Shown one piece after another: positions 37,031 to 47,745 of a stretch of DNA of 64,000 nt. The DNA lies in NCBI GenBank assembly GCA_001599815.1, contig BCIA01000007.1:1116001-1180000 (forward strand), given 5' to 3'. The notes under the pieces were generated by a model. That model saw nothing but the letters and a program-made list of their open reading frames with translations, was not told the DNA's origin and did no database searches. Origin of the DNA: Furcasterigmium furcatum. Its lineage: Eukaryota; Ascomycota; Sordariomycetes; Glomerellales; Plectosphaerellaceae. The translations under genes were made by a program, and so were the position numbers. Numbering within the stretch: the stretch's first letter is position 1; every line of letters begins with the position of its first letter.

Positions 37031-37054
37031 AGAGCCAGAGCCAGAGCCAGAGCC
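37031..37054. repeat. Tandem hexamer (AGAGCC)x4
   Basis: Four perfect copies of AGAGCC directly after an AT-rich palindrome and a polypyrimidine-CAG. On the plus strand it would encode a Ser/Gln/Arg/Ala type repeat depending on frame, but no gene is attached. Confidence 0.9.
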
Positions 37055-37389
37055 AACGATAGGAGGCTCATCTCAACCAACGGTGGCTTCCTGGCGGCGT
37101 CTCCGTTTCACCTGGAAGGGGTCGGACGGAGCTCGAGAACATGACCCTCACGCCATCGAGCCAGGTGGTAGGGCAGCGTAAACTCTGGCTGTCCGCTGCT
37201 GACCTCAGTGATTTCCATCTTGTGGCATGAAAAATCGAAAAATGCCTTCGCTTCACATGCTCGCCTGCACCCCAGATCCAGGGGCGCATGTGAGATGAAG
37301 CGAGGTGGCCTGCGATAGATGAGACGACCTCCTCCGCGTCCCCAAGTGCCATTAGCACTGACCAGTTCTGCAGATCGGATGCTTCCCCA

Positions 37390-37420
37390 GAAAATAAAAT
37401 ATATCGAGTCGATTATTTTC
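37390..37420. repeat. AT-rich inverted repeat with GAAAATAA / TTATTTTC arms
   Basis: Perfect 8-bp arms with a 15-nt spacer. The arms are identical in sequence to those of the element at 51504-51528. Confidence 0.8.
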
Positions 37421-40400
37421 CTCGAATATCTTCTTCTTTGCGGGGTCCGTTGCCTCCAGAGCGTGCCATCGGACCTGCATGCCCCAGGTCATCCATCTGT
37501 CAACATCCGCGTTGGTCCAGAACGGACGCTCATCGTCCCCCGCGACCCTGACAGCACCCACGTCCAGATTCGACGCAGAGCGATAGAGATCTTCAAGCTT
37601 TCCTTCCCTAAGCGAGCTGCCAGCGATCGGCCCCGGCTCCCGGCTAAACCGACCGGGTGAAAGGGGCGCTCGCTTCCTCCCTCCTGGGTGTGGTTCACAT
37701 GCCCACCCAGCGACCACTCGACGAACAAGACAGTGTCAGATGGGAGGCGGCGAAGCTGGCCAAGCTTGGCTTGCTTCTCGTTCCCGCCTTGCCGCCGCGG
37801 CGCCGCAGACTGGGGGCCGGTAGCAGGTTGCCGAGCCGGGGGTGGCTGCCACACAGTATTTAACCGGCCGAGCAAGAGGAGTGTGAGAAAAACACGCGAC
37901 GTTAACGAAACGCCTCCTTTGAGGCTTGGGTCGTTGTTCCTCTTAAAATTTTGGTGATGAGAAGCCCAGAATCGCGGGCGGCGACTCAATGGTCTTGCAA
38001 ACGGGGCAGCTCTTGAACCTCATCTTGCTGATACATAACTATCAGCCAGAATACGTGTTCGGTCCGGCCTCTCGCACCCTGGCATATGTCTTGCATGCGT
38101 CCCTGTCTCAATAGCAGGGGCATTGACGGAGATGCAGACCTTGATTTCGTACTCGGCACTGGGGCGCAAAAGGTTGACTTTTGTTCGACTGGCAGTCGTC
38201 TGATGCGGACGTGGCCGTGAAGCGGTGAGCTTTTCCACCGCGGATGAAAGCCCGCCGCATATGTCAGACTCAGGGACCTGCAGAAATTTCTGCTCTGAAC
38301 CCAATGAGGCCGGCCTCGAGGCGTCAGACAGTGCCGGGGAAGCGAAGACCCTGGAGTCTGGGCGATGTAGTGGAGGCCAGCTGCCGGCAACCTGAGGCGG
38401 AGTTTATGGGTTTTCGAGAGGGGTTGAGGGGAGTGATTCTAGACCTCAGAGCGGTGCCAGAGTGAACCACGGGAGGATAATGTTCATGTCAATCTCTGGA
38501 GGTGAGCCAGCGGCGCAGGAGAGGCCCAGGCAACAAGGAAGAGCCAACCGACCAACGGGGCCAGCATGTTGGCCATGAGTGACATGAGACAGCTCTCTCT
38601 GTTCATCCCATCCACCAGTCCGCTGCTGGAGCTGGCAAGTTCCGAAAGCATTTTCCGGGGTTGCCAGGGCATCCGGACAGCCCTCGTCTGTTCGACCTTT
38701 TCCGATCGACAACGCGGCATGTCGCCTGACCGTTGTTCCAGTGGCTGTGGTTTCGACAGCAAAGCATTGCCTGGCACTCGGGGACTTGGCGTCAAGTTCC
38801 TCCTCCTCGTCCTGGCCCCGTCCATCCAGCTGATGGGAGCACTAAGGGTGGCGGAAGGACGGCAAGTCCGACGGGGCATCGAAGGAGATGGGAGGCCATG
38901 ACCTCAGGCAGAGTATGTACAGCGCGTGTAAACAAATTATCAATATACGAATCCTCCGAGATAGAGTGCCGAGAGGAATAAGGGTCCTCCTCACTGAAAA
39001 TCGGAGGTCTACGTAATGCGGGGTTGTCGTGGTCGCTTGACCCCTTTCCCCGGATCTCAGGCCCGGGGGCGAGAGCTGTCAATCGTCAGTTGACCTGATG
39101 CCGTCGCCTCCCAGACGGGGAAATCGTGTCCGTAGCGGATGCTTTCTTGGAGCGTTCTGCGGACAGCCTCTCACCGTCGGGGCGAAGCGAGGCTGAGGTA
39201 GATTGATCTGTTATTGCCCAGCATCGTGTGACGAGCAGAGAGCGCCGGAAACTGGTCAACGTTTTGGCCGTGACCTGACCCTCCACGGTACGGGCGGAGT
39301 GCTGCCCGGAGCAATCTCGATTCTTGTCGCATGACAGCCTTGATGAAGACTCGGTCGTCGGCAGAAGGGCCCGTGTCCTGCGTGCAAGTCATCCGTGGAT
39401 CCACGAATGAATGAATGACTGGCGAGGACACACTCGTCGATCATGAAAGATTTTCCAGGACCATGACTGATGCAAAGAGCGGTGTTGATGTACCGCTCGT
39501 ACCTGGGGTTTGTATCTCATGTCCAGAGACCATGTCACCTGGGTCCATTCCTCGTCGTCCAGGGGCCTTCTTCGCTTCGAGCTCAGTTGCTGATCTGCTC
39601 GGGCAGGTGATGCCGAGACTGCGCCGGGATGTCCGGGAGATGGGTGCCATGGAAAGTCATGGTGATGTCGGGGTCAAGTTGAAGCTGCGAATGTGACGCA
39701 GAGAGGAGGTTCTGCTCGTTCCAGAGTTTGAGGTGGAACGGAGAAGGAGCCACCTGCACTGCAGTAATTGGGAGCAGCACTGAGTTGCACCTTCCATCAC
39801 TTGAAGCACATGACCTGGAAACCAAAGCTGCCTCCGATATCAGAGGCAGGTACGTACCCAAACATTTCAATGTTGTCGAATCGCTCCCAAACACCACCCC
39901 GTCATCAGCATTGTTCGAGGAGCACGAGCCTTCATTTCTTCCAGCACTGAGACATGCGTATGTACTTGCATGAGCCGTGCAGTCTCCAAACTTGAAGTCA
40001 TCCTGAGTCAACCAAGACGGTCGCTCGCACGCATCAATGCGCCGATGCCCGACCGCGCCGGCACGTCCCGCGGCTTCACTCGAAACAAGCTGGTCTTCAT
40101 GTCTGAGCCCGTCCTGCGCGTCAATCTTGGCTCCCGAACACCAGCAGTGACTGGCCACTCCCAAGCATGCGCTCGACAACGAGATCGACGACTGGCTCGC
40201 AATCCAGCTGAGCACGGATGTGCACGACTCGAGCAGAACGGTTCGGCGCGAGCCCGGCGTCACACTCGTCTTCGGGAAGGAAACTTGTTGCTTGAGCATT
40301 GTCTCTGCCTCGCACTGCTCACGGCCGCGCCCAGGCAACGGACGGTGCTCGCACCGGCCTACGGACAAGTCCGGTATCTTGTCCCTACCGTCTCGAATGA

Positions 40401-40512
40401 CTGGGACAACCGGAAGCGATCCGTCTGGCGGGTCTATCACGAATGAGTGCAATGCTCGCTTGGACGCTCAGACTTGTGGAGTCGATATTCGCCCAAGCAT
40501 TGCAGAGGAGCT

Positions 40513-40567
40513 GAATATTCCGATTTATTACCCCAGGTCGTTTTATTCGAATATTTCGAATATTTCG
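40513..40567. repeat. AT-rich palindrome cluster
   Basis: GAATATTC (40513-40520), ATTCGAAT (40545-40552) and two direct copies of CGAATATTT (40548-40556 and 40557-40565) that also form AATATT-tcg-AATATT. Confidence 0.8.
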
Positions 40568-42529
40568 GACAGAGGACCTGGGCCGACACTCCCCTTGATA
40601 CTCGCCTGCCCTGTCATCAGCATCCCCGAGGGCTCACGGCGGATCCTTTCCCAAATCCGCAGCCCTGGGACACCCCACGACCAGGCTATTTCCCCCCAGC
40701 CTTCGCTTCTGCTGCGGCTTTTATTTAGGTACTTGTATTCGCACCGCCGGCTAATACTTGAGCTCACTCCAGGCTCGGTGAGTCGGTCTGTCGGATGCCG
40801 AATGTGCGGACGAGGATGACCAAACTGGACCATTTTCTCCTCCGCAAAGGCTGATATACCGGGTTTCACACGAGCCGAGCGCGATTGATGACCATCAACA
40901 CAGCATTTTCGAGTCCGACTCTTCGCATCTCGGCCGTCACGGGCTTGTCAAGTGACGACCTGGAATCGTTCGATCCCTCGGCTACCCACGTTTCTCTCCC
41001 CTACCCCTACCCTGGCAGTCCCAGGACCAAAACGCTGGTATCTGCCCCCTTGCACCGGAAGCGCCCCCGGTACAAGGGTCCGGCCGCCTCTTCAGACCGG
41101 TGACTTGCCCTGACTCGGAGTCTTGCCTGTTCTGGGTTCCGAAAGAGCTCCGCCTGACCCGTCAGGAAATGACCGCAAGACAGGGTCTTGCTCGTCTCTT
41201 GTCGTCGGTCCGGGAGGTCGAGAATTTGGGGGATGGCGGGGCTCCCCCCCTCATCGAGGTAATGTCGCGGTCTCCATTGGGGCTTTTTGCGGTTGACATG
41301 CTCGCTTCCAATTCTGAGCCAAGGCTCGCGAGTCAGCTCAAACAACTTGGGCTTCATCAATGCCCATCTCCAGGCAGCCCAGCAGATGGTTCCTCGGGAG
41401 ACCAGAGGGCTTGGACCGCATGAGCATCCCGCCGCCGTCAGGTTGGGCATCATCATACTGCCTGAGATTAGATCTACGAGCATTCGCATGGCTTCGGTGA
41501 TTGCCGCCGGGTAGCCTGTCTGAAGCCATGACATGCGATGCAAAGGCAATACAGCCGATTGACGAAGAACCCTGTCGCACCTGAGGGATTACCTGAATTG
41601 ATGGCGAATCTGTCTTCGGTATTTTCCCGAGAAGGCTTGAAGGCTTCTGGAAAATTACCTCAGCGGCTCTGCACCATTGTGCATGCACACGGACGCCACA
41701 ACGTCAGCACCCGTAACGTTTGGTTGGCCGTGGCCACTGATTGTCGGAGAAGGTCTCCCTGTACCTGCATCACGACTACTTGGCTCGGCACATCGACACT
41801 TCGCTGGCCAACGACGGGCTGCATGACAGAGCATCAGCGGTACCATGCTGGTTTGATCAGGGCCGAGCATCTGAGAATCCAATTGTTTCTTCGTCCTCGG
41901 GAGCTACCGCCTTCATCGGATGTCGGAGTCGGCAAACACGCGTGGCAAGGCGAAGCTGAACGATTCTGTCGACCCCGTCTCCGTGAGAGAGCAGTGCATC
42001 CAACTACCCAAAGGGGCAAGTCATGCGCAAACGGTGCTCTTGACGGGATCATCACGGCCAATTTGCGGGTTCCCTCCCATCTGGCCGTCCCGAAATCTGT
42101 TCCGACGGGGCCGTCTTGCTCAGTATTGCGCTACCGTCCCTGCGCCTCGGCCGAACTTGCACGAGTCACTGTTGGACTCGCATCGGCCTTAACTAGTCGA
42201 CTCTCTCCACCAGGTGTCCTCGGGGAACCACGAGGACCAACTCGTGCTGAGCGGCGAAACACGATCAGACGGATTCTAGAAGCAGAAACTCCGTATGGCA
42301 GAGGCCGCTGGAACGGCCGAGGCCAGTGTCTTGCTAGGGCCCATCAGACGACAAGTTGAGCCCAGAGCTTACTCGTATGGTATTTTTGCACGCGCAGAAT
42401 CCTCGGGCAGTGCCAAATTGGGGAGGCCTAGGCGCCTGGAACTAATCCAACGGTGGAGCTCAGAGGCGACAGGCGGGGATTCCCAAGTCCCCGTGGCGGG
42501 ACTACGAGTATATCGCGAAATAATCAGCA

Positions 42530-42548
42530 AAATATTCCGAATATTTTC
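42530..42548. repeat. AT-rich palindrome AAAATATTC-c-GAATATTTT
   Basis: Perfect 9-bp arms around a single C, the longest perfect example in the window. Confidence 0.9.
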
Positions 42549-43823
42549 AGTTCTCACGGCCATCCTGCCTAGCACGGGCCCTACTGAGCCTCCGAGGTCG
42601 AGAACGTCGTCCAAACCCACTGAATTCCATACGGAGCCTCTGCCACGTGCCTTGCACAAGCGCGCCTGGAGTCTCCCTTGAGCCGCATGACCATCCATCA
42701 AGTGATCGCAAGCAGAGTGGAGTGGCCTCAAGATCACGCCTTCCATTGAGAGGCCTCGATCATGATGGATGTGCCCAAGCCCAGGAATCTCGATTCCCTC
42801 ACGTCCCCTCGCACTGGCCTGGGCCCTGGAGAGTTCATTCAGGAGAGGCTCACGCGGGCCGGGGCTGCGGATGTGTTCAGGAGTGTCGGGGTCCAAATAC
42901 AATCCCCGAACCAAAGGTGACAACAAGACTTGTTGCACATCTGGGGCCCCGGATTCATTCCGGCGACGCGGGTATCAGTGGACAGAGAACCAACTTCGGC
43001 CTCCGTTACACCGAGGGACGGATGATCACGTCCACTGGTTGCTGGCCGGTCAATTGTGATCCCGTCTGTCGGGCGTTCATCGGGGAAAGCCCTGACATCC
43101 TGGCCCGTCCTGTTGCAGAGGTGCTGGGTTAACCAGGGCCGCCTGTTGGCTGCCATTGATATCCGCACGCCTCGGGACGAGGGCATCCCCCGAACAATAG
43201 AAATATATACAAGTAATATCAGGAGATGGCACGCACGCCTTGTTCCTGGTTATCTCCCAACCAACTGACACTGGGGCGGGGCCGGCCGTTGCAAGCACTG
43301 GAAAAAGAAAAGACCGGAGCACGGGCGGGCACTCCCTCCAGGCCTGTCAGCCAGCTTCCAGCAACCAGTCCCTCGGTCCCGGCCAAGGGGGACCAGACAA
43401 AAAAGCCTTCCCAGGATGTCACGAGCATCAGGCCACCCCAAGAGAATGGGAGGCGGCATGGCGCAGACTTGGGATGGCGAGCCATTCCCCCACCTTGGCC
43501 CATGCACTCCTTCCAGCCTCCATGTGGTCGGGTCGTTGGTGATAACGTTAAAGGACTCTTGGTATGCAGCTGGTATAATCCCCATCTTACGATGAAGCCT
43601 CACCGGTCGCCGGTGGCATTTCTTGGCTATATGCTGACGGGACTTGCAAAATCTTTCCATGTCGTCGTCGTCGAATCTAGAACTGCGGCGCAGCGAACGC
43701 CCCCCCTCTGCATCTCCCCAGAAGGATGCAAGCACATCGTGAATCACGGCCCGCGGCCGGGGGTGGATGGTCCATCAATCATCGTGGCCCTCCCTCTCGC
43801 GCCTCCTCAGCGAGTAAATACCG

Positions 43824-43843
43824 GCACGAGGGCACGAGGGCGC
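43824..43843. repeat. Short tandem repeat GGCACGA / GGGCACGA
   Basis: GGCACGAGGGCACGAGGGCG contains two near-exact 8-mer copies. Minor local duplication. Confidence 0.6.
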
Positions 43844-44599
43844 TCGACACCGGGAGATTACGCTCGACGAAAAGCCTAATCCCACCATGCATGAGGCGTC
43901 CTGGGCGGGCCTACCCGTCCGCCCGTTCTGATCCTTCAGATCCCCCGGCCGGCAGGCGTGGTGTAACCCTACGTCGCCCGTCCGGGCAGCTTCGGGCAGG
44001 TCGGGGACGAGGCATCAGGACCAAGAACAGGCAGTCCATGCCTCGTCGGCCGCTGCTTTGGGACGCGAAGTCGCATCTACGCGGGTTGCAGGCACGTCAT
44101 CCGCCAGCGCGGTTCTTGCGTTGCACCCAGTCTGTTCGCCCGGGGGTCGAGAGGTGGTCACGTATGCACTGGGAATGCAATCCTCCTGCGAGCTTCCACG
44201 GCGCACTGCGCGTGGCTGTTGCACGAAAGTCCCGACCGCGAACGATGTCAGGGATATACTAGTGAGTATTGCGCATGCACACCGTGGTAGACCGCGTTCG
44301 CTGAGGGCTGTTGCGGTGCCGCCGGTGAAGGCTCGTGGTGCCCTCCAACGAGCGCGGCATGTCAGCGTAAGCAGCTGCGCTGAGTCGCGGGGAGGGCCAG
44401 CCAGCTGCCAGAGGAGTTTCGTCATGCCAAGGGGATGGTGCATTCGAGAAGCAGCAACAGCGCAGCGAAGCACACGCGGCACGGGACCCTGGCTGTTGTC
44501 ATCGAGATGCTGCAACAAAAGTCCCTGGGAGGCTGGCTGCGAGGATCTGCACGTCGCTCCTGGCGGAATGCAGCCCCTGTCTGTCTCCGAGGAAGAATT

Positions 44600-44615
44600 A
44601 TATTCAATAGAATAT
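44600..44615. repeat. AT-rich inverted repeat ATATTC-aata-GAATAT
   Basis: Perfect 6-bp arms with a 4-nt loop, about 180 bp downstream of the ATG at 44791 (minus strand). Confidence 0.75.
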
Positions 44616-45660
44616 CGATAACCATTAAATCCAACGTGTATAGGGTAGTGGTTGACTGAATGCGTGCGCTGCGTGGGGGTTGGGAGCTCAACTCGATGCG
44701 GCACTGGGCTGGGGGAGAGATAAGCGCCTTGGGGGGTCTTCGGCGCGACGGCTTCGGGTGGGATTGGACGGGTGGGCGTGACGGTGGACATGAGCACCGT
44801 TTGGAGGGCGGTGAGTGGTTGATGGGAGCTCGTGTTTGACGTTCGTGAGAAGTGATAGTGGTGATGTCTTGGGCAGTTTTCGGGGTGATATTTCGACAGA
44901 GGGTGGTTGTAGTGTGGACGGTGGAAGCGCTGCGTGCCATGGCGACGACACCCTTCATCGCAGGAAGTATCTATTGACGCGAAGGTGTAGCCGTGACTTG
45001 CAATGTCCAGTACCAACGCACTGATGTATCTTAGGTGTTATGCTATATGGCGTTCGACACGCCTTGTTCCAATCAACAATTGACAGCCTCGCGCGGGGGT
45101 GGGATCACCAGTGGTTCTATAGCCATTTATCATGAGGGGAAGGTAATGCATTTCAGATGGCTATGGGTCTGTCGGTTATCACAATAGATGTGAGAGGAAA
45201 AGCTGAGACGGCCAAGCAGTGGAAACATCACACATGGCTGTTTGATAGAGGCATAGCCACGATGTGGCCATGCCCATCAAAGTGAGATAGACTTCAATAC
45301 CAGCTCTGAATGTCTCTGCCAAAATGAAAATGTGCATCCCTGGAAAGGCAAAAATGCAAAGGGTTCGGAGCCTCTTTTGGCTCCTACGTCCCTGGCGCGG
45401 TTCGAACTGATGACCTTGGGTGTTGCTGTCATTGTTGTCGTGTACTGAATTCGGTATAAGCTGTATTAACCAATCGATCCACAACCAATACCGCTCGACC
45501 AGAACACCGTCCAAAGGTGCCGCCACGGTTTTGATACCGGGAGCTGCGGTACGCGGGGCTTTATAGGTAGATGCCCGAGGGGGTGATTCAGGGGCGGCCA
45601 GCAGGCCAACCCCCTATCTTTACAGAACCAAGCACCCGAGAACCAGAGACCATCCACCCG

Positions 45661-47745
45661 CTACTCCTTCTCCTTCTCCTTCTTGCCCTCCGACGCACCA
45701 ACGCGCTTGTACTTCCTCGGGTCCTTCCTGCTCATCAGCTTCTTGTCCCTCGTCCCCTTGCCGCCCTCCCAGAACCCCTTGCCCTTGCGGCCGATGACGC
45801 TCCGCCCGCAGAACCCGCACGCGTCGACCGCGTACCGCTGCTCGCGCGAGCACCACCCGCAGACCATCCTGCTCGCCCACTCGTTGACGTGCTCCTCCGC
45901 CTCGTCGTGGCACCGGTCGCACGGGTGCACGCGGTTGCAGCAGCTAAAGCGGAACCAGCGGTAGCTCTTGCGGTAATGCGCGCAGGTGCCGCGGTTGGGG
46001 AGCGGCTCACCGGCGTGCAGACCGAGGCGGTCCTGGCGGCGGGGGTTCCCTGCGGCCGGGGCCTTGAGGCTGCCGGGGGCGTACGCGAGGAAGCGGACGT
46101 CGGGGATGGTGAAGGTGAACTTGCCGTGACAATCGCGGCAGACATTCGTGGTGGTCTCACCGCGGACGGAGACTAGGCCCGGGCTGGGCGTCGAGCACTT
46201 GGCGCAGACGGGGACGAACGTGCTGGGGAGCATGTCAGCGACGGTGGCGCCGGCGATGTCGAGGAAGCCGGCGCGATAGGAGGCCTGGTGGATGAGTTGG
46301 GGGCGGAAGCGGGCGGCGATGCCGGCGGCGCACTTGCGGCAGGAGATGGCCTTTTCCTTCTCGTCCTTGAGGCCAGTGATGTCGTTGATGGTGCGGCAGC
46401 GCTCGCACTTGACGGAGATGCTGAGGATGGTGACCTGGAAGAGCTCGATGCTGTGCAGCTCAATGCCCGGGAAGTTCACTGCGATCCCGCGTTCGGCGGT
46501 GAGACCGGAGGAAAGGGTTGGAGGTGCGGCGTCGAGGGCTGCGCCGCCAATATCGTCGCCTTCATCAGAGTCGTAGCTATACTCGTCGGAGGAAGACGAC
46601 TCGTTACCGGGGCGGTAAGTGCTCCATTCAGGGGGCCGAGCAATGATCTTGACGTGACCACGGTCCTCCAGGACCTCCTCGGGCTGCTTGCCAGACGAGA
46701 CCGAGACAGACTCAGGCTCCGCTGGTGCAAGAGCAGCCCGTTCCTTTGCCTGGGCTTCCGCCCTGGCATTGACCTTGGCTTGGGCTTGCTTGGCCAGAAC
46801 ATGCATGTTCTGCGAGAGATAGTTCATATGACTGATGAGAGTCATCTGCTTCTGGTCCGCCGCCTTCTCAATGAAGAGGTCTTCCAGGGGCTCTGCCTCG
46901 ACAGAGTCGACCTCGTTGAGCTGGATCCGCAGCTGCTGAAGCGGATATAGGAGCGGGACGATCATGTGCAGGGTCTTAACTCCCTGCAGACCGGCGGGCA
47001 GCTCAGAGCGGCGCTTTGGCTCAAGGGGAAGCGTGTAGACAATGCCGTCCGCAGAGCGGCGGTAGAGAGACAGCCGACCCATGCGAGTCTCGAGCTGGCG
47101 GGTCTCCTGGGCTCGCCTGGCCTTTGCCTCGCCGATCTGGTCACGAGAGTAGGACGGCTCGCGAGGCAAAGGCTGCATTGGCGCTTGCGCCTGAACCGGT
47201 GCAGGCACGACGGGCGCTTGGGTTGCAAGGGCAGCAGACGATGACTGGGCGGCATCGAGGTGCCTGTTGTCCTTGAAGGACATGAGGGTGACGGTTTCGA
47301 CCTTTTCCGCGGAGAGGAAGGATTCCAGGTTCTTGTCGAGGGCATAGGTCAGGGAGAGGAGCGTGGCACCACGCCTCTCCTGGACCAGCTTCTCCCAGCC
47401 CCTTTCGACATTGATGCTGAAACCGCGCGGGATGTCACTGTTCTTGACGTGCAGGACGGGGGCATCCTCTGGGTAATCCTCAGGAACCCGCAGGTCGCAC
47501 TCGAGCGACTCCAATTCAAAGGGAAAGTCCGGATCGGAGGGCTTGATTTTAAATCTCAGAGAAGTGGTCCCATCCTCGAGAGTACCCTCGCGGGGCGAGT
47601 ATCTGCGCCGGAGCTGGTCCAGCTGATAGCCCCGGGGATCCTTCGTCTGGGCCTCAGGCGTGGGCTTGGGTACGACACGCTGAGGAGATGACCGTGAGAC
47701 GGCCTGTTGCTGAGTGTTGCCTCCTTGCTTGTGAAGTGAGATCAT
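45661..47745 (-). CDS. CHY-type zinc-finger protein with an RWD-like N-terminal region
   Basis: An intronless 694-aa frame. The N-terminal part contains FELESLECDLRVPEDYPEDA and PVLHV, which resembles the RWD fold with its YP motif. The middle is a low-complexity linker rich in Ala/Gln and an acidic Ser stretch (SSSSDEYSYDSDEGDD). The C-terminal third has several CxxC zinc knuckles (CERC, CRKC, CAKC, CRDC), then a CHY-type finger starting CAHYRKSYRWFRFSCCNRVH and continuing CDRC, CGWC, CGFC. The tail is Lys-rich. CHY fingers bind several zinc ions; yeast Hot13, a redox protein of the mitochondrial intermembrane space, has only this domain, so the function here may differ. ATG at 47745 is the first in frame. 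Confidence 0.85.
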   Translation of the reverse strand: MISLHKQGGNTQQQAVSRSSPQRVVPKPTPEAQTKDPRGYQLDQLRRRYSPREGTLEDGTTSLRFKIKPSDPDFPFELESLECDLRVPEDYPEDAPVLHVKNSDIPRGFSINVERGWEKLVQERRGATLLSLTYALDKNLESFLSAEKVETVTLMSFKDNRHLDAAQSSSAALATQAPVVPAPVQAQAPMQPLPREPSYSRDQIGEAKARRAQETRQLETRMGRLSLYRRSADGIVYTLPLEPKRRSELPAGLQGVKTLHMIVPLLYPLQQLRIQLNEVDSVEAEPLEDLFIEKAADQKQMTLISHMNYLSQNMHVLAKQAQAKVNARAEAQAKERAALAPAEPESVSVSSGKQPEEVLEDRGHVKIIARPPEWSTYRPGNESSSSDEYSYDSDEGDDIGGAALDAAPPTLSSGLTAERGIAVNFPGIELHSIELFQVTILSISVKCERCRTINDITGLKDEKEKAISCRKCAAGIAARFRPQLIHQASYRAGFLDIAGATVADMLPSTFVPVCAKCSTPSPGLVSVRGETTTNVCRDCHGKFTFTIPDVRFLAYAPGSLKAPAAGNPRRQDRLGLHAGEPLPNRGTCAHYRKSYRWFRFSCCNRVHPCDRCHDEAEEHVNEWASRMVCGWCSREQRYAVDACGFCGRSVIGRKGKGFWEGGKGTRDKKLMSRKDPRKYKRVGASEGKKEKEKE

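Larger units (their letters stand above)
25501..45660. other. Gene desert 2 (about 20 kb), no supportable gene
   Basis: No open frame here contains a recognisable domain, and the longest (up to 333 codons) lack a proper ATG or look like chance products of GC-rich sequence. No reverse transcriptase, transposase, terminal repeats, rRNA or complete tRNA was seen, and the sequence is not AT-degraded. It does hold a scattered series of short AT-rich inverted repeats (31034, 32450, 34595, 37001, 37390, 40545, 42530, 44600), a hexamer tandem array (37031) and small duplications (33579, 43824). A CT-rich stretch leading to a minus-strand ATG at 44791 is the most gene-like spot. A 20-kb gap is very long for this kind of genome. 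Confidence 0.6.

Noticed and set aside
39583..40452. 289-codon open frame on the minus strand
   Set aside because: Begins with TTG and has no ATG for about 48 codons. Composition is moderately protein-like but no motif is recognised, and it overlaps open frames on the other strand.
41538..42359. 273-codon open frame on the plus strand
   Set aside because: No domain, no hydrophobic pattern, and Arg/Pro-rich composition expected from GC-rich non-coding DNA.
45380..45460. tRNA-like T-loop sequence (AGTTCGAACC, minus strand)
   Set aside because: The flanking bases do not pair into a T stem, and no acceptor or anticodon arm can be drawn.
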